A model generated the notes under the pieces. The model did not search any database. It was given only the letters and a program-made list of their open reading frames with translations, and was not told the origin of the DNA. From Candidatus Margulisiibacteriota bacterium (GTDB lineage: Bacteria; Margulisbacteria; Riflemargulisbacteria; GWF2-39-127): a stretch of 64,000 nucleotides of DNA. The DNA lies in assembly GCA_003242895.1 (NCBI GenBank), contig QKMY01000045.1, forward strand, positions 1 to 64,000, in the 5' to 3' direction. Below, piece after piece: positions 27,776 to 39,065 of the stretch (positions are counted from its first letter, which is position 1; each line of letters starts with the position of its first letter). The translations under genes were made by a program, and so were the position numbers.

Positions 27776-30700
27776 TTATTCAACCATTTCCTCTATGACG
27801 TCTTGTACTGGTTCTTCAACAACATTGTCTTCACCAACAATATCTTTCATAGAGATCTCAATATTTCTGAATTTTGGGAAACCTGTACCTGCCGGTATCA
27901 ATTTGCCAATTATTACATTCTCTTTTAATGCGACCATATCATCAATTTGTCCTCGAACAGCAGCCATAGTCAAAACTCTTGCGGTTTCTTGAAACGATGC
28001 GGCTGATATAAAACTATCCGTATTAAGAGATGCTTTGGTAATACCCAAAAGAACCCTGGTTCCTCGAGCTGGTTGTTTTCCTTCACCTCTTAAGCGTTTA
28101 TTAATCTCCTCAAACTCAATTATATCGATTTTTTCATCCGGTAGCAGATCGGAATCTCCCATTTCGACAATTTGGATACGCTTTGTCATTTGCCTCATAA
28201 TTACTTCAATATGCTTATCATTTATTGTAACACCCTGGCTTCTGTATACCTTCTGAATTTCTTCTAGAAGATATTCTTGTGCCTGCTGTACTCCTAAAAT
28301 AATAATCAAGTCATGAGGATTAATTACGCCGTCAGTAAGCAAATCACCCTTTTTAACTTCTTTTCCTGTATATACCTTGAGCTTAGTACCTAATGGAACT
28401 TTGTACTCTTTCGATTCACTTGTAACAGGATCATGAACAATAATAAGACGCAAGCCACCTTTTTCAGAAGTTTCAACAGTACCATCTATTTCACTTAGTA
28501 TTGATTGCAACTTAGGTTTCCTTGCTTCAAACAGTTCTTCAACTCTCGGTAAACCTGAAACAATATCCCTTGCTCTTTGCATAAGCATTGAACCGGCTGA
28601 TTCACGAGCCAAGATATCATTTACTTCAACTACCTGTCCATTTTTAACCATAATATCGGAACCAGCAGAAATTGGATATGATTCTCCAGGATTAATTATT
28701 ACTTTATTTGCATTTATATCAAATATAACACCTGCTATAGGAGACTTAACTTCACCAGCAAGTATCTCACCTTTTTTTAGTAACTGGCCAACTTTTACTT
28801 TGATCTTGGTACCTTCTACTATATCCACATCTAACTTTTTATTGACATCAATTAATAAAACTTCACCATCGCTCTTAGATATCCACCCTACAAATGCACC
28901 GGCACTATCCTTCTTTTCAATAATGTCTAAGTTAAGTAGATACACCTGCCCACGATGACCAGAAATAATGTATTCAAAAGTTTGATCGTGAACTGCTAAT
29001 ACTGTATCAGGATCAACCTTCTGATTATTTGTAATTAATAATAACGCACCCCTCGGTACTGCGATACTTTCTTCATTGTTTGGCTCTTTCCCTTTTACCT
29101 GCAATTTACCCTCTCTAACAACTAAAACAATATCTCTTCCAAATTCATCTTTAAGTTTCTTTAGCTGCATATCTGAGCTTAATCGCACAGTACCTGTCTT
29201 TGTTGATTTTAATTCTATTTTAGATGCTTTACTTAAATCAACACCACCAGTATGGAAGGTTCTCATCGTCAGCTGGGTTCCAGGCTCTCCAATTGACTGC
29301 GCTGCAATAATACCAACAGCTTCACCTAAACTTATCAACTGATGAGATGATAAATCTCTGCCATAACACTTCTGACAAATACCTACCTTTGCACGACAGG
29401 TTAAAACAGAGCGAACTCGTACATCTTCTATGCCAGCAGCTACAATCTCTTTTGCTTTATCATAATCAATTTCTTCATCGGCTTTTAAAATTACCTGACC
29501 TGTTTTTCTGCTAATGACATCATCAAGGGTTGTCCTTCCTTCAAGCCTTTCAGCTAAGGGTATAATACCAGTAATTTCTGTTAATATTATACCTTTCTTT
29601 GTCTGACAATCTTCTTCATTGATAATTACGTCTTGTGCAACATCGACAAGCCTTCTCGTTAAATAACCTGAGTCTGCCGTACGTAAAGCAGTATCTACCA
29701 AACCCTTACGAGCACCGTACGAAGAAATAAAATATTCAGTTAATGTTAATCCTTCTCTAAAGTTAGACTTAATTGGAATATCTACGGTGTTCCCTTGAGA
29801 ATCAGCCATTAGACCTCGCATTCCTGCTAACTGTTTAACTTGGTCAACACTTCCTCTAGCTCCAGAGTTTGCCATAACAAAAATATTATTTAACTCATCG
29901 AAACCTTCAAGCATTGCTTCAGTTACTCGTTCTGAAGTTCCTCTCCATATTTCAATAATTTTCTGCTTCTTTTCTCTGCTTGATAGGATGCCTTGTTGAT
30001 AAAGCTTTTCTACTTGTGCACTCTCATCTTCTGATCGAGCAATGATTTCCTTTTTACTTTCAGGTACTACAAGATCATCAATAGAAATTGAGAAGCCGGC
30101 TGTTGTTGAAAATTTAAAACCTAAATCTTTCATTTGATCAGCTAATTCTGCAGCAACTTTGGTACCATATGTCTTAAACCATTTTAATAATAAATTAGCT
30201 ATCTGTTTTTTACCAACGACTTCGTTAATAAAATCATGTTCCTGAAGCCCATTCTTTTCATGAATAATAACATTTATTGAATCATTAAAAATTATTCTAC
30301 CGATGGTTGACTCTATTCTTTTCCCATGTCTTCTCACGGTGATCTTTGTTTGCAAATCTGCAGCTCTAAGCTCATACGCTTTTATAGCTTCTTCATCGCT
30401 CATAAAAACCATGCCTTCACCTTTTTTAGAATGTTTGTTTGCGGTAGTTAAATAATAGAGGCCTAGTACCATATCCTGCGTTGGTGTCACAATTGATCTT
30501 CCATTTGCTGGTGATAATATGTTATTGCTTGCCAACATTAAAAGTCGTGCTTCTGCTTGTGCTTCTATTGAAAGAGGAATATGAATGGCCATCTGATCAC
30601 CATCAAAATCGGCATTAAACGCTGAACATACAAGTGGGGGAATTTGGATTGCCTTACCTTCAACTAATACAGGTTCAAACGCTTGAATTCCAAGTCGATG

Positions 30701-31969
30701 AAGCGTTGGAGCACGATTAAGCAATACAGGATGTCCCTCAATAACCTCTTCTAATGCATCCCAAACGACAATATCTTTTCTTTCTATCTTTCTTTTCGCA
30801 CTCTTAACATTCTGAACAATATCTTTCTCAACAAGTCTTCTTATTACAAATGGCTTAAATAACTCCAGCGCCATAGTTTTTGGTAGACCGCATTGATGTA
30901 ATTTGAGGTGAGGTCCAACAACAATTACTGATCTACCTGAATAATCGACTCGCTTACCGAGCAAGTTTTGTCTAAATCTGCCTTGTTTACCTTGGATGAT
31001 TTCGCTTAACGACTTTAATGGCCTGCCATTAGATCCGGTTACGGAACGGCCTCTACTACCATTATTAATCAAAACATCGACAGATTCTTGCAGCATTCGT
31101 TTTTCGTTCCTGATTATCATTCCTGGTGCACCAAGATCAAGTAACCTCTTTAGTCGATTATTCCTGTTTACTACTCGACGATACAGGTCATTAAGATCCG
31201 AAGTTGCAAACCTACCGCCTTCCAACTGAACCATTGGTCTGAGATCTGGCGGCATTACAGGAATAACATCCATGACCATCCAGTCAGGTTTATTCCCAGC
31301 TTTGCCGAAAGATTCAGCAATCCTTAATCTCTTAGTAACCTTTATTTTCTTTTGACCTTTTGAACTTTTGATCTCTTCACGAAGTTCTTCTATAAGTTTA
31401 TTGATCTCTATTTTCGCAAGCAAATCTCTAATTGCTTTTGCGCCAATATCCGCTTTGAACTTATTTCCAAATTTTTCTTTTAACTCCAAATATTCAGATT
31501 CTGATAAAAGTTGCTTTTCTTGTAATTGATCTGCAATTGCATCATCTACATCCGTTACAATATAAGAATCATAATAGATTACATCTTCTAAAGTCCTGAC
31601 GGTCATGTTTAGCAGCACACCCATATAACTTGGGATGCCCTTTAAATACCATATATGCGATACTGGAGTAGCAAGTTCAATATGCCCCATTCGCTCTCTT
31701 CGGACTTTTGAATGGGTAACTTCAACTCCGCACCTTTCGCAAATAATCCCTCGATATCGAACACGCCTGTATTTCCCGCAAGCACATTCCCAATCTTTTA
31801 CCGGACCGAATATTTTTTCACAAAAAAGTCCTTTTCTCTCAGGACGAAAAGTTCTATAGTTAATCGTTTCTGGTTTTTCAACTTCACCATAAGACCAAAA
31901 CCGTATTCTTTCCGGCGAAGCAACCCCGATTTTTATCTTTTTAAATCCGCTAGAACTCGTAGCTAACAT
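27776..31969 (-). CDS. rpoC: RNA polymerase beta-prime subunit
   Basis: 1397 residues. The N-terminal zinc ribbon uses C62, C64, C77 and C80 (CACG ... CERC). The catalytic Mg-binding loop NADFDGD is at 452-458. The bridge-helix/trigger-loop region ([29 protein letters not shown]) is intact, and the second zinc site is seen in [15 protein letters not shown]. The size and lack of large internal insertions resemble Gram-positive and related lineages; it is one piece, not split as in Cyanobacteria. It follows rpoB by 51 bases. Confidence 0.98.
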   Translation of the reverse strand: MLATSSSGFKKIKIGVASPERIRFWSYGEVEKPETINYRTFRPERKGLFCEKIFGPVKDWECACGKYRRVRYRGIICERCGVEVTHSKVRRERMGHIELATPVSHIWYLKGIPSYMGVLLNMTVRTLEDVIYYDSYIVTDVDDAIADQLQEKQLLSESEYLELKEKFGNKFKADIGAKAIRDLLAKIEINKLIEELREEIKSSKGQKKIKVTKRLRIAESFGKAGNKPDWMVMDVIPVMPPDLRPMVQLEGGRFATSDLNDLYRRVVNRNNRLKRLLDLGAPGMIIRNEKRMLQESVDVLINNGSRGRSVTGSNGRPLKSLSEIIQGKQGRFRQNLLGKRVDYSGRSVIVVGPHLKLHQCGLPKTMALELFKPFVIRRLVEKDIVQNVKSAKRKIERKDIVVWDALEEVIEGHPVLLNRAPTLHRLGIQAFEPVLVEGKAIQIPPLVCSAFNADFDGDQMAIHIPLSIEAQAEARLLMLASNNILSPANGRSIVTPTQDMVLGLYYLTTANKHSKKGEGMVFMSDEEAIKAYELRAADLQTKITVRRHGKRIESTIGRIIFNDSINVIIHEKNGLQEHDFINEVVGKKQIANLLLKWFKTYGTKVAAELADQMKDLGFKFSTTAGFSISIDDLVVPESKKEIIARSEDESAQVEKLYQQGILSSREKKQKIIEIWRGTSERVTEAMLEGFDELNNIFVMANSGARGSVDQVKQLAGMRGLMADSQGNTVDIPIKSNFREGLTLTEYFISSYGARKGLVDTALRTADSGYLTRRLVDVAQDVIINEEDCQTKKGIILTEITGIIPLAERLEGRTTLDDVISRKTGQVILKADEEIDYDKAKEIVAAGIEDVRVRSVLTCRAKVGICQKCYGRDLSSHQLISLGEAVGIIAAQSIGEPGTQLTMRTFHTGGVDLSKASKIELKSTKTGTVRLSSDMQLKKLKDEFGRDIVLVVREGKLQVKGKEPNNEESIAVPRGALLLITNNQKVDPDTVLAVHDQTFEYIISGHRGQVYLLNLDIIEKKDSAGAFVGWISKSDGEVLLIDVNKKLDVDIVEGTKIKVKVGQLLKKGEILAGEVKSPIAGVIFDINANKVIINPGESYPISAGSDIMVKNGQVVEVNDILARESAGSMLMQRARDIVSGLPRVEELFEARKPKLQSILSEIDGTVETSEKGGLRLIIVHDPVTSESKEYKVPLGTKLKVYTGKEVKKGDLLTDGVINPHDLIIILGVQQAQEYLLEEIQKVYRSQGVTINDKHIEVIMRQMTKRIQIVEMGDSDLLPDEKIDIIEFEEINKRLRGEGKQPARGTRVLLGITKASLNTDSFISAASFQETARVLTMAAVRGQIDDMVALKENVIIGKLIPAGTGFPKFRNIEISMKDIVGEDNVVEEPVQDVIEEMVE

Positions 31970-32020
31970 TAATTATATCCCCTTTCAACTAGGAACAATA
32001 TTTTCTTTATAAATTGATAA

Positions 32021-35000
32021 TTATCTGTTATCAATCTCTGTACCGTCTTCATCAAGCACCCTTACGTCAAGAGCAATACTTCTTAATTCACGAAGTAAAA
32101 CTTTAAACGATTCTGGAGTGCCAGATTTTTGGATTGGCTTACCTTTAATAATAGCCTCATACGCCTTAGCCCTACCACTTACATCATCAGACTTAATAGT
32201 TAGCAATTCCTGAAGTAAATGTGCCGCGCCATAAGCTTCTAGTGCCCACACTTCCATTTCACCAAATCGCTGACCACCAAATTGGGCTTTTCCCCCAAGT
32301 GGCTGTTGAGTTACTAATGAGTAAGGACCTGTAGATCGTGCATGAATTTTATCATCAACAAGGTGAATAAGTTTTAACATATACATTTTTCCAACAGTAA
32401 TTTCCTTGTCAAAATATTCACCGGTCCGACCATCCCTTAATTTAACTTTCCCGCCATTTGATAGCCATTCAAATCCAGGTATTTTACTTGATTCATTAAG
32501 TTCTCGTTCAATCGCCTTTCGTGATGCTTCCTCTCCTAAGGATTCATCAAAAGGTGAAACTTCATAATGTATATTCTTAGCCCAGGCAGCGTTTCCAAGA
32601 AGTGTTTCGTATATTTGACCGACATTCATACGTGAAGGAACACCTAATGGATTAAGAACCATATCAACGTGAGTTCCATCAGGTAACATTGGCATATCCT
32701 CGACAGGAAGTATCTTTGAAATAACTCCCTTGTTTCCATGTCTTCCAGCTACCTTATCCCCAATAGATATTTTCCTTAATTGAGCTACATATATCCTCAC
32801 TACAGCATTCACACCAGAGGGTAATTTATCATCATTTTCTCTAGAAAATACTCTAACATCAACTATTTTGCCGGTTTCCCCTGAAGGCACTCTTAGAGAA
32901 GTATCTCTCATATCTCTAGCTTTATCTCCAAATATAGCGCGTAAAAGTTTTTCCTCTGCCGGTGGCTCAGTTTCACCCTTCGGCGTTACTTTCCCAACTA
33001 GGATATCTCCTGCTTTTACTTCAGCACCAATTCGAATGATACCTTTTTCATCAAGTTCCTTTAACGCATCTTCGGATACATTCGGAACTTCTCTTGTTAA
33101 TTCTTCATCTCCAAGTTTAGTTGACCTAACATCTACTTCAAATCGATTAATATGCACCGTAGTAAAAGTATCATCAATTACCATTCTTTCGCTTATTAAG
33201 ACAGAATCCTCATAATTGAAGCCTTCCCATGGCATAAATGCAACTAAAATATTTTTTCCTAAAGCAAGCTCGCCATCTTTGGATGAAGGCCCGTCAGCTA
33301 ATACATCGCCAGCCTTAACTTCATCACCAACTCTTACGATAGGTTTATGATTAACGCAAGTATTTTGATTAGACCGTTGATATTTATGCAATAAATAAAC
33401 TTTTTTCTTCTTTCCGCGGCCAACAACAATTTCATCTGAGGTCACCTTCTGTACAGATCCTTCTTCCTCCGCAAGAACCAAAGCACCACCATATCGAGCA
33501 ATTTCTCGTTCCATACCGGTACCAACATAAGGTCTATCAGGCCGGATCAGTGGAGTAGCTTGACGTTGCATGTTTGCTCCCATAAGAGCTCTGTTAGCAT
33601 CATCGTGTTCAAGAAATGGGATTAAAGCTGTTGTTATACCCAAAAGCTGCTTTGGAGATACCCCAATATAATCTACATCTTCAGCTTTCCCTAGAATAAA
33701 CTCTTTCTTGTATCTGACCGGCACTTGTTTATCAATTAAATTATTATTATCATCTATATGTACATCACAAGGTGCAATTCTAAACCGGTCTTCAATATCT
33801 GCAGTTAAGTACTCTATCTCGTTCGTGACTTTTTTATTTACTACTTTTCTATATGGTGTTTCGATAAAACCAAATTCATTAGTCCGTGCGTATGTTCCCA
33901 ATGGCCCAATTAATCCGGCATTTGGTCCTTCAGGAGTTTCAATAACACATATCCTACCATAATGCGACGGATGTATATCACGAACTTCATAACCTGCGCG
34001 CTCTTTTGTAAGCCCGCCAGGACCAAGTGCACTTAACCTTCGTCTGTGTGTTAACTCTGCCAAAGGATTTGTCTGGTCCATAAACTGGGATAACTGGCTG
34101 GATCCAAAAAATTCCCTCATTACTGAAACCAATGGCCTTATATTGATTAGATTCTGAGGAACTATTTTTTCTGATTCACTTATCGCCATCTGCTCTTTAA
34201 TTAATCTCTCTAATCTAGCTAGCCCGACTCGAAATTGTAACTGCATTAATTCTCCAACTGATCTAACACGACGATTCCCTAAATGATCAATATCATCTGT
34301 GAAACCCTCGCCATTAAAAACATCTATCAATTCATTCATAATTGATAGAATATCTTCTTTGGTTAATACATAGCAATTCCTGTCAATACTAACTCCGAGT
34401 CTCTTATTTAGCTTATATCTTCCAACTTTTCCAAGGTCATATTTTTTGTCATCAAAAAACAGGTTGCTTAGTAATAACTTTGCTCCCTCTATTGTTAGAG
34501 GGTCACCTGGACGTAATTTTCTATAAATTTCTAAGAGTGCATCTGTTGGAGATTCTACCGGTCCCTTTTCAAGTGTATTTTCAATAAATTCTGCTTCTTT
34601 ACAGGCCGATTTCATCTCAGCTTCATTAATACCGATTGCCCCAAGAAAAATAGAAAACGGGATTTTTTTCATTTTGTTAATATGCGCGTAGAAAACCTTG
34701 TTCTTATCAATTTCTACATCAAACCATGCCCCACGATTAGGAATAACAGTTGCCTGACTAGTTCTTAATCCTTGTTTATCAATTTTTTCACCAAAATAAA
34801 CACCAGGAGATCTGACAAACTGACTAACAACAACTCTTTCTGCACCATTGATTAGGAAGGTCCCTTTTTCGGTCATCTTCGGGATATCTCCCATAAAAAC
34901 TTCTTGAACCTTAACCTCACCGGTTTCCTTGTCAATTAACCTTACGGATACTCGCAAAGGAGCTGCGTATGTAATTTCTTTTACTTTACATTCCTCTAAA

Positions 35001-35221
35001 TCGAACTCAGGTTCTCCAATAGAATAGTCATCCAAAAATTCTAATTCATATCTGCCATTATATCCTATGATAGGCGAAATACTTTTCAACTCTTCTTTGA
35101 GTCCTTCTTTAATAAATCGCTCATACGAACTTTTTTGTAGTTCAACTAAATCAGGAACTGGTAGTATATCGGGTTTCGCATTTGGATGGAGATTAATTCT
35201 CGTTGCGTTGTGTATAGCCAC
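32021..35221 (-). CDS. rpoB: RNA polymerase beta subunit
   Basis: 1066 residues, among the shorter beta subunits, lacking the big lineage insertions of Proteobacteria. The rifampicin region [20 protein letters not shown] and [13 protein letters not shown] has the residues of sensitive enzymes apart from one Thr for Asn in DQTN. Catalytic-centre motifs [31 protein letters not shown] and [13 protein letters not shown] are present. I chose GTG 35221: a GAGGTG site stands 9 bases before it, whereas the in-frame GTG at 35233 overlaps that site. A promoter and a 17-bp stem-loop lie in front. Confidence 0.96.
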   Translation of the reverse strand: MAIHNATRINLHPNAKPDILPVPDLVELQKSSYERFIKEGLKEELKSISPIIGYNGRYELEFLDDYSIGEPEFDLEECKVKEITYAAPLRVSVRLIDKETGEVKVQEVFMGDIPKMTEKGTFLINGAERVVVSQFVRSPGVYFGEKIDKQGLRTSQATVIPNRGAWFDVEIDKNKVFYAHINKMKKIPFSIFLGAIGINEAEMKSACKEAEFIENTLEKGPVESPTDALLEIYRKLRPGDPLTIEGAKLLLSNLFFDDKKYDLGKVGRYKLNKRLGVSIDRNCYVLTKEDILSIMNELIDVFNGEGFTDDIDHLGNRRVRSVGELMQLQFRVGLARLERLIKEQMAISESEKIVPQNLINIRPLVSVMREFFGSSQLSQFMDQTNPLAELTHRRRLSALGPGGLTKERAGYEVRDIHPSHYGRICVIETPEGPNAGLIGPLGTYARTNEFGFIETPYRKVVNKKVTNEIEYLTADIEDRFRIAPCDVHIDDNNNLIDKQVPVRYKKEFILGKAEDVDYIGVSPKQLLGITTALIPFLEHDDANRALMGANMQRQATPLIRPDRPYVGTGMEREIARYGGALVLAEEEGSVQKVTSDEIVVGRGKKKKVYLLHKYQRSNQNTCVNHKPIVRVGDEVKAGDVLADGPSSKDGELALGKNILVAFMPWEGFNYEDSVLISERMVIDDTFTTVHINRFEVDVRSTKLGDEELTREVPNVSEDALKELDEKGIIRIGAEVKAGDILVGKVTPKGETEPPAEEKLLRAIFGDKARDMRDTSLRVPSGETGKIVDVRVFSRENDDKLPSGVNAVVRIYVAQLRKISIGDKVAGRHGNKGVISKILPVEDMPMLPDGTHVDMVLNPLGVPSRMNVGQIYETLLGNAAWAKNIHYEVSPFDESLGEEASRKAIERELNESSKIPGFEWLSNGGKVKLRDGRTGEYFDKEITVGKMYMLKLIHLVDDKIHARSTGPYSLVTQQPLGGKAQFGGQRFGEMEVWALEAYGAAHLLQELLTIKSDDVSGRAKAYEAIIKGKPIQKSGTPESFKVLLRELRSIALDVRVLDEDGTEIDNR

Positions 35222-35268
35222 TAGAAAAACCACCTCGTTTTTAAATTGTCATGCTTGAAATAAGCACA

Positions 35269-35313
35269 TTGCGAATAGCAAGAGTTAGCATACACTACTC
35301 TTGCTATTCGCAA
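35269..35313. promoter_or_regulatory. Perfect 17-bp stem-loop in the rpoB leader
   Basis: TTGCGAATAGCAAGAGT and its exact complement around an 11-base loop, 48 bases before the rpoB start. No T-run follows, so it is not a simple terminator. Given the promoter at 35320-35347, an rpoB transcript would begin almost at the foot of this stem; for read-through RNA from rplL it would be an RNase III-type processing site or attenuator. Confidence 0.65.
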
Positions 35314-35319
35314 ACTAAT

Positions 35320-35347
35320 ATTATACTCTATAATAATTATATTTCAA
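35320..35347 (-). promoter_or_regulatory. Promoter of rpoB-rpoC
   Basis: Minus strand TTGAAA (35347-35342), 16-base spacer, TATAAT (35325-35320) in the gap between rplL and rpoB. The predicted start near 35313 is the first base of the stem-loop that follows. Confidence 0.6.
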
Positions 35348-35352
35348 CAACT

Positions 35353-35733
35353 TTATTTTACTTCGATTGTTGCGCCTTCTGCTTCAAGCTTCTTTTTCAT
35401 ATCTTCTGCTTCTTCTTTAGTCGCTTTCTCTTTGACAGACTTCGGTGCTGAATCAACAATTGCTTTCGCTTCTTTTAATCCAAGCCCTGTCAACTCTCTT
35501 AGAACTTTTAGAACACCGATCTTTTTCTCCCCAGCGCTTATAAGAACCACTTCAAATTCTGTCTTCTCTACAGCTTCTTCAGCAGGAGCAGCAGTTGGAG
35601 CAGCAGCAAAGGCCATTGGGGCAGCTGCGCTTACGCCGAACTTTTCTTCTAATGCTTTTACTAACTGTGAAAGCTCTAGCACTGACATTTTCTCAATTTG
35701 ATCTATTATTTCAGTATTTGACACTCTTTTCAC
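35353..35733 (-). CDS. rplL: 50S ribosomal protein L7/L12 (bL12)
   Basis: 126 residues: an N-terminal dimerisation helix ([26 protein letters not shown]), an Ala/Pro-rich hinge (about 35-55) and the C-terminal domain that recruits GTPase factors ([34 protein letters not shown]). Several copies bind L10 to form the stalk. It follows rplJ by 31 bases. Confidence 0.98.
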   Translation of the reverse strand: MKRVSNTEIIDQIEKMSVLELSQLVKALEEKFGVSAAAPMAFAAAPTAAPAEEAVEKTEFEVVLISAGEKKIGVLKVLRELTGLGLKEAKAIVDSAPKSVKEKATKEEAEDMKKKLEAEGATIEVK

Positions 35734-35764
35734 CTCCTAATTTTTTTTATATTTATTTAAAATA

Positions 35765-36292
35765 TTACTGATTACCGTCTTCCTTTTGCTTTCTTATCGC
35801 TTCTATTACATTAGCGAAATTTCGCATAGGGCCAGACAATACAGTAACTAGTCCACGTATCGGTGCATTCATTGTACCAATTACTTGGGCAATCAGTTGT
35901 TCTCTATTCGGTAAGCTTGCTAAGTTTTTAATATCAGCAATTGTTATCTGCTTTTTATCTAAAAACCCGCCTTTTACCTTAAAGAATTCATTATTCTTAG
36001 CAAAATCGGCAAGAACCTTTGCAGGAGTTACCGGATCGCTTTTTCCAAAAATAAAAATTGATGGTCCGACAAACAACTCTTCGTTGAACGGAACTTTTGC
36101 TTCTGTAAGAGCTATCTTCACTAATGTGTTCTTTAATACCTTACATACCGTATCACTTTCTCTCAATTTGTTTCGCAGTTCGTTTAGTTTCGTAACATTA
36201 GTACCTCGATAATCAGCAACAATGGCTATTGAACTCTCATCAATAATACTTCTTGTTTCGTCAACTACCTTTACTTTTTCCGGTCTTACCAT
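35765..36292 (-). CDS. rplJ: 50S ribosomal protein L10 (uL10)
   Basis: 175 residues. VRPEKVKVVDETRSIIDESSIAIVADYRGTNVTKLNELRNKLRES and VGPSIFIFGKSDPVTPAKVLADFAK are the family pattern. The C-terminal helix carries the L7/L12 dimers. In other bacteria the L10-L12 complex represses its own mRNA through the leader; an L10-type leader with attenuator lies directly upstream at 36300-36430. Confidence 0.97.
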   Translation of the reverse strand: MVRPEKVKVVDETRSIIDESSIAIVADYRGTNVTKLNELRNKLRESDTVCKVLKNTLVKIALTEAKVPFNEELFVGPSIFIFGKSDPVTPAKVLADFAKNNEFFKVKGGFLDKKQITIADIKNLASLPNREQLIAQVIGTMNAPIRGLVTVLSGPMRNFANVIEAIRKQKEDGNQ

Positions 36293-36299
36293 AGTAACT

Positions 36300-36430
36300 C
36301 CTCCTCATAGTCTATCTGAAAATAAAAAAACCATCGGCTGAATACCGATGGTTCATATAATCCATCACTCTGTATCCAACCTCCATAGGATATTAAGCCT
36401 TTTGTGGCACCTATTTCTTCGGTTTATATA
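36300..36430 (-). promoter_or_regulatory. L10-type ribosomal protein leader
   Basis: The 141-base gap between rplA and rplJ. Minus strand, in order: AGGTGCCACAAAAGGC, a variable part ATCCTATGGAGGTTGGAT, then the terminator hairpin at 36329-36353. This layout (aptamer-like stem region then an intrinsic terminator just before rplJ) is that of the L10 leader of Firmicutes, where L10-L12 binding sets read-through. The fold was judged by eye only. Confidence 0.65.
36324..36353 (-). terminator. Attenuator hairpin before rplJ
   Basis: Minus strand AACCATCGG, 7-base loop, CCGATGGTT, followed by an unbroken T-run opposite 36324-36330: a classic intrinsic terminator placed inside the ribosomal operon, about 32 bases before the rplJ start. 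It must be read through for L10, L12 and any rpoBC synthesis from upstream promoters. Confidence 0.85.
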
Positions 36431-36433
36431 AAT

Positions 36434-37135
36434 CTAAAATTTTACTTTTTGCGTATCTACCTTTACGCTTGGCCCCATTGTAGGCGCTAAAGCTATACTT
36501 CTCATATATTGCCCTTTTGACGATGAAGGCTTAACTCGTACAATAGTATCATATACAATTCGAAAATTATCAAGTAATTTCTCAGCAGCAAAAGAAACCT
36601 TGCCTATTGGCATATGTATTATTCCAAATTTATCTGCTCTATATTCTACTTTTCCTTCTTTAAATTCTTTTACAGCCTTCTTAATATCAGTTGTTACAGT
36701 TCCGGTTTTAGGATTCGGCATTAAACCTCTTCGACCTAATATCTTTCCTAGAGGACCTGTCTTGCTCATCATATTTGGAGTTGCTATAAGGACGTCAAAA
36801 TCCAGGAATCCTTTTTTAATGTTTTCAATTAAATCATCTCCGCCTACGACATCAGCACCAGCTTCATTCGCTTCAGCAACTTTATCTTCCTTCGTGATTA
36901 CTGCAACTCGAATTTTCTTGCCTAATCCATGAGGCAGTGTCAATGTCCCTCTGACTTGCTGATCGCTGTGCCGAACATCAATTCCTAACTTAAAAGACGC
37001 TTCTACTGTTCCATCAAATTTGGTATAGCTCAAATCGCGCACCAGAGTCATTGCTTCTTTTATATCATAATCTTTTTCTTTATCTATTAACTGTTTTTTA
37101 TTATCATAATTCTTTCCCACGGAAATTACCTCCAT
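36434..37135 (-). CDS. rplA: 50S ribosomal protein L1 (uL1)
   Basis: 233 residues. KFDGTVEASFKLGIDVRHSDQQVRGTLTLPHGLGK, ATPNMMSKTGPLGKILGRRGLMPNPKTGTVT and the C-terminal TIVRVKPSSSKGQYMRSIALAPTMGPSVKVD are diagnostic. L1 forms the mobile stalk at the E site and in many bacteria represses the L11-L1 operon. It starts directly after the rplK stop. Confidence 0.98.
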   Translation of the reverse strand: MEVISVGKNYDNKKQLIDKEKDYDIKEAMTLVRDLSYTKFDGTVEASFKLGIDVRHSDQQVRGTLTLPHGLGKKIRVAVITKEDKVAEANEAGADVVGGDDLIENIKKGFLDFDVLIATPNMMSKTGPLGKILGRRGLMPNPKTGTVTTDIKKAVKEFKEGKVEYRADKFGIIHMPIGKVSFAAEKLLDNFRIVYDTIVRVKPSSSKGQYMRSIALAPTMGPSVKVDTQKVKF

Positions 37136-37558
37136 TTACTTTACCATGATGCCCATGCTTCGTGCAGAACCTTCTATAATCTTCATTGCCTGTTCTATAT
37201 TCTTTGTATTTAAATCAGGCATTTTCACCTCAGCAATCTCTCTAATTTGATCTTTCGTAAGAGTTGCTATCTTGTTCTTATTTGGTTCCGCAGAACCTTT
37301 CGCAACATTCGCAGCCTTTTTAATTAACACTGCTGCAGGTGGAGTTTTTAGAACAAACGAAAATGAACGATCTGTGTAAACACTTATTTCTACAGGAATT
37401 ACCAGATCCCCTTTATCTTTTGTTTTTTCATTATAAGCTTTACAAAATTCCATAATATTCACACCATGCTGGCCTAAAGCAGGACCTATTGGTGGTGAAG
37501 GGTTTGCTTTACCTGCTGTGATTTGTAACTTTATTACTGTCTTAACTTCCTTAGCCAA
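37136..37558 (-). CDS. rplK: 50S ribosomal protein L11 (uL11)
   Basis: 140 residues. [38 protein letters not shown] is the N-terminal thiostrepton-binding domain with its proline pair; the C-terminal [10 protein letters not shown] ends the RNA-binding domain. L11 forms the GTPase-associated centre and is needed for RelA-type stringent response. It follows nusG by 19 bases. Confidence 0.98.
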   Translation of the reverse strand: MAKEVKTVIKLQITAGKANPSPPIGPALGQHGVNIMEFCKAYNEKTKDKGDLVIPVEISVYTDRSFSFVLKTPPAAVLIKKAANVAKGSAEPNKNKIATLTKDQIREIAEVKMPDLNTKNIEQAMKIIEGSARSMGIMVK

Positions 37559-37577
37559 TTTAGTTCAACCTCCCGTA

Positions 37578-38180
37578 CTATCGTTGTTTTTCTACTTGTT
37601 CAAAATCAAGTTCCACAGGAGTTTCTCGACCAAATATCGCAATTAACGATTTCAGTTTACCCCTCTCCGGTGTAATTTCCTGTATAGGGCCAGAATAACC
37701 TCTAAAAGGTCCAGCAATGATTTTTACCACCTCGCCGATTTCAAAATCAACTTCAATCTTCGGCGTTTTCACTCCAACTTGCTTTAAGACCCTAAGCATC
37801 TCTTTGTCGGTTACTGGAGTTGGCCTGGTCTTCGATGATATGAATTTTGATACACCTGGAATAACTTTCACATGGTACCATACTTCATCATCGAGATCCA
37901 TACGGATAAAAATGTACCCGGGAAACATTTTCTTTATTTTTTCTACTCGTTTATTATCTTTTATTTCTATAGTTTCTTCTTCAGGGATTAAGACCTCATG
38001 GATTCTGTCTTGCAGCTCTAGCTTAATTATTTTTTGCAGAAGAGACTGCTTAACCTTTTTCTCATGCCCCGAATAGGTTTGCAAAATAAACCACTGCCCT
38101 TTATCTCTATTGATTTCTTCCGTCTGAGGGTTAGGTTGATTTGCTTTTTCTTCTCCAGAATTAATAGTTTCTTCACTCAT
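37578..38180 (-). CDS. nusG: Transcription termination/antitermination factor NusG
   Basis: 200 residues. After an acidic start of about 25 residues the NGN domain (about 28-135) shows WFILQTYSGHEKKVKQSL and MFPGYIFIRMDLDDEVWYHVKVIPGVSKF, the polymerase-binding face. The KOW domain (about 145-200) has GEVVKIIAGPFRGYSGPIQEI; it binds S10 or Rho. secE-nusG-rplK-rplA is the conserved order. Confidence 0.97.
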   Translation of the reverse strand: MSEETINSGEEKANQPNPQTEEINRDKGQWFILQTYSGHEKKVKQSLLQKIIKLELQDRIHEVLIPEEETIEIKDNKRVEKIKKMFPGYIFIRMDLDDEVWYHVKVIPGVSKFISSKTRPTPVTDKEMLRVLKQVGVKTPKIEVDFEIGEVVKIIAGPFRGYSGPIQEITPERGKLKSLIAIFGRETPVELDFEQVEKQR

Positions 38181-38199
38181 TGTAGAACATTACTCCATC

Positions 38200-38502
38200 T
38201 TAAATTGTAGATTTTAAAAGCTTAAATGTTTCTGATATAACAACGTCTATCGCGGACACAAAAAAAGTTATTGCGAATGTAATAATCAGTACAATAACAA
38301 AATAAGCAAAAAGCTTTTTCCTGTCGAGCCAAGTTACTTTACTTAACTCTGACTTTGTTTCTTCAACAAACTCATTAAATGACTTAACGAAACCTTTACG
38401 TCGCGAAGAATTGTTTTCTTTTGTCACGGTCTCTTTTTGCACTGTTTCTAAATCTTTTTTATTTATTTTCTTCATATTTATATTTATTTTCGCTTTTGTC
38501 AT
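38200..38502 (-). CDS. secE: Protein translocase subunit SecE
   Basis: 100 residues: a basic N-terminal part of about 35 residues, the amphipathic helix FNEFVEETKSELSKVTWLDRKKLF (43-66), with the family's ExxKVxWP-like core as SELSKVTWLD, and one membrane segment (about 67-90). SecE clamps SecY. The start ATG 38502 lies 13 bases from the end of tRNA-Trp and has no Shine-Dalgarno site; ATG 38475 is the other option and lacks one too. Confidence 0.92.
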   Translation of the reverse strand: MTKAKININMKKINKKDLETVQKETVTKENNSSRRKGFVKSFNEFVEETKSELSKVTWLDRKKLFAYFVIVLIITFAITFFVSAIDVVISETFKLLKSTI

Positions 38503-38515
38503 TTTTATTATATTT

Positions 38516-38592
<77 letters not shown>

Positions 38593-38601
38593 AAGAACCT
38601 T

Positions 38602-38751
38602 TTATTTTGTTTCTTTGTGTGCTCTGTGTACTCTACATCGCGGACAATACTTCTTTAACTCAATTCTTTCAGTGGTATTCTTTTTATTCTTGCTGGTAGA
38701 ATAATTTCTTTCTTTGCATTCTGTACATTCTAACGTTACTAAAACTTTCAA
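38602..38751 (-). CDS. rpmG: 50S ribosomal protein L33 (bL33), zinc form
   Basis: 49 residues from a TTG start at 38751, with GAGGAG 7 bases in front; the longer reading frame to 38817 is not expected for L33. C9, C12, C36 and C39 bind zinc (ECTECKE and YCPRCR), and [16 protein letters not shown] is the family core. L33 lies near the E site. First gene of the secE-nusG transcript; tRNA-Trp follows after 9 bases. Confidence 0.93.
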   Translation of the reverse strand: MKVLVTLECTECKERNYSTSKNKKNTTERIELKKYCPRCRVHRAHKETK

Positions 38752-38832
38752 AGTAAACACTCCTCGTTTACAAAAATTATTTATATATGCTTCGAACTCA
38801 AGCATTAAGACTTCCACACGAAACAGTGTAAA

Positions 38833-38861
38833 AATCTATCATGAAGTGATTAATGTGTCAA
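38833..38861 (-). promoter_or_regulatory. Sigma70 promoter of rpmG-trnW-secE-nusG
   Basis: Minus strand TTGACA (38861-38856), 17-base spacer, TAGATT (38838-38833). The start near 38826 leaves about 75 bases before rpmG. This is the first promoter of the 31-kb translation and transcription gene run. The rest of 38862-39065 shows nothing else. Confidence 0.65.
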
Positions 38862-39065
38862 CAGTTAATATTTCTCATCTTACACAATAATACATAATCA
38901 AATAACGCAGAAACCCTGAAATATACCGAAAACACTATAACTTTCTAAATCAACTTGCCTGAACAATGTTTAGGTATATTCTCATATAATTCATTATTAT
39001 TCTAGCAGGATTTTAAAACATGCTTTTTTTCTATGAATGATTTTCACGTTAACCCGATTGGGGAA

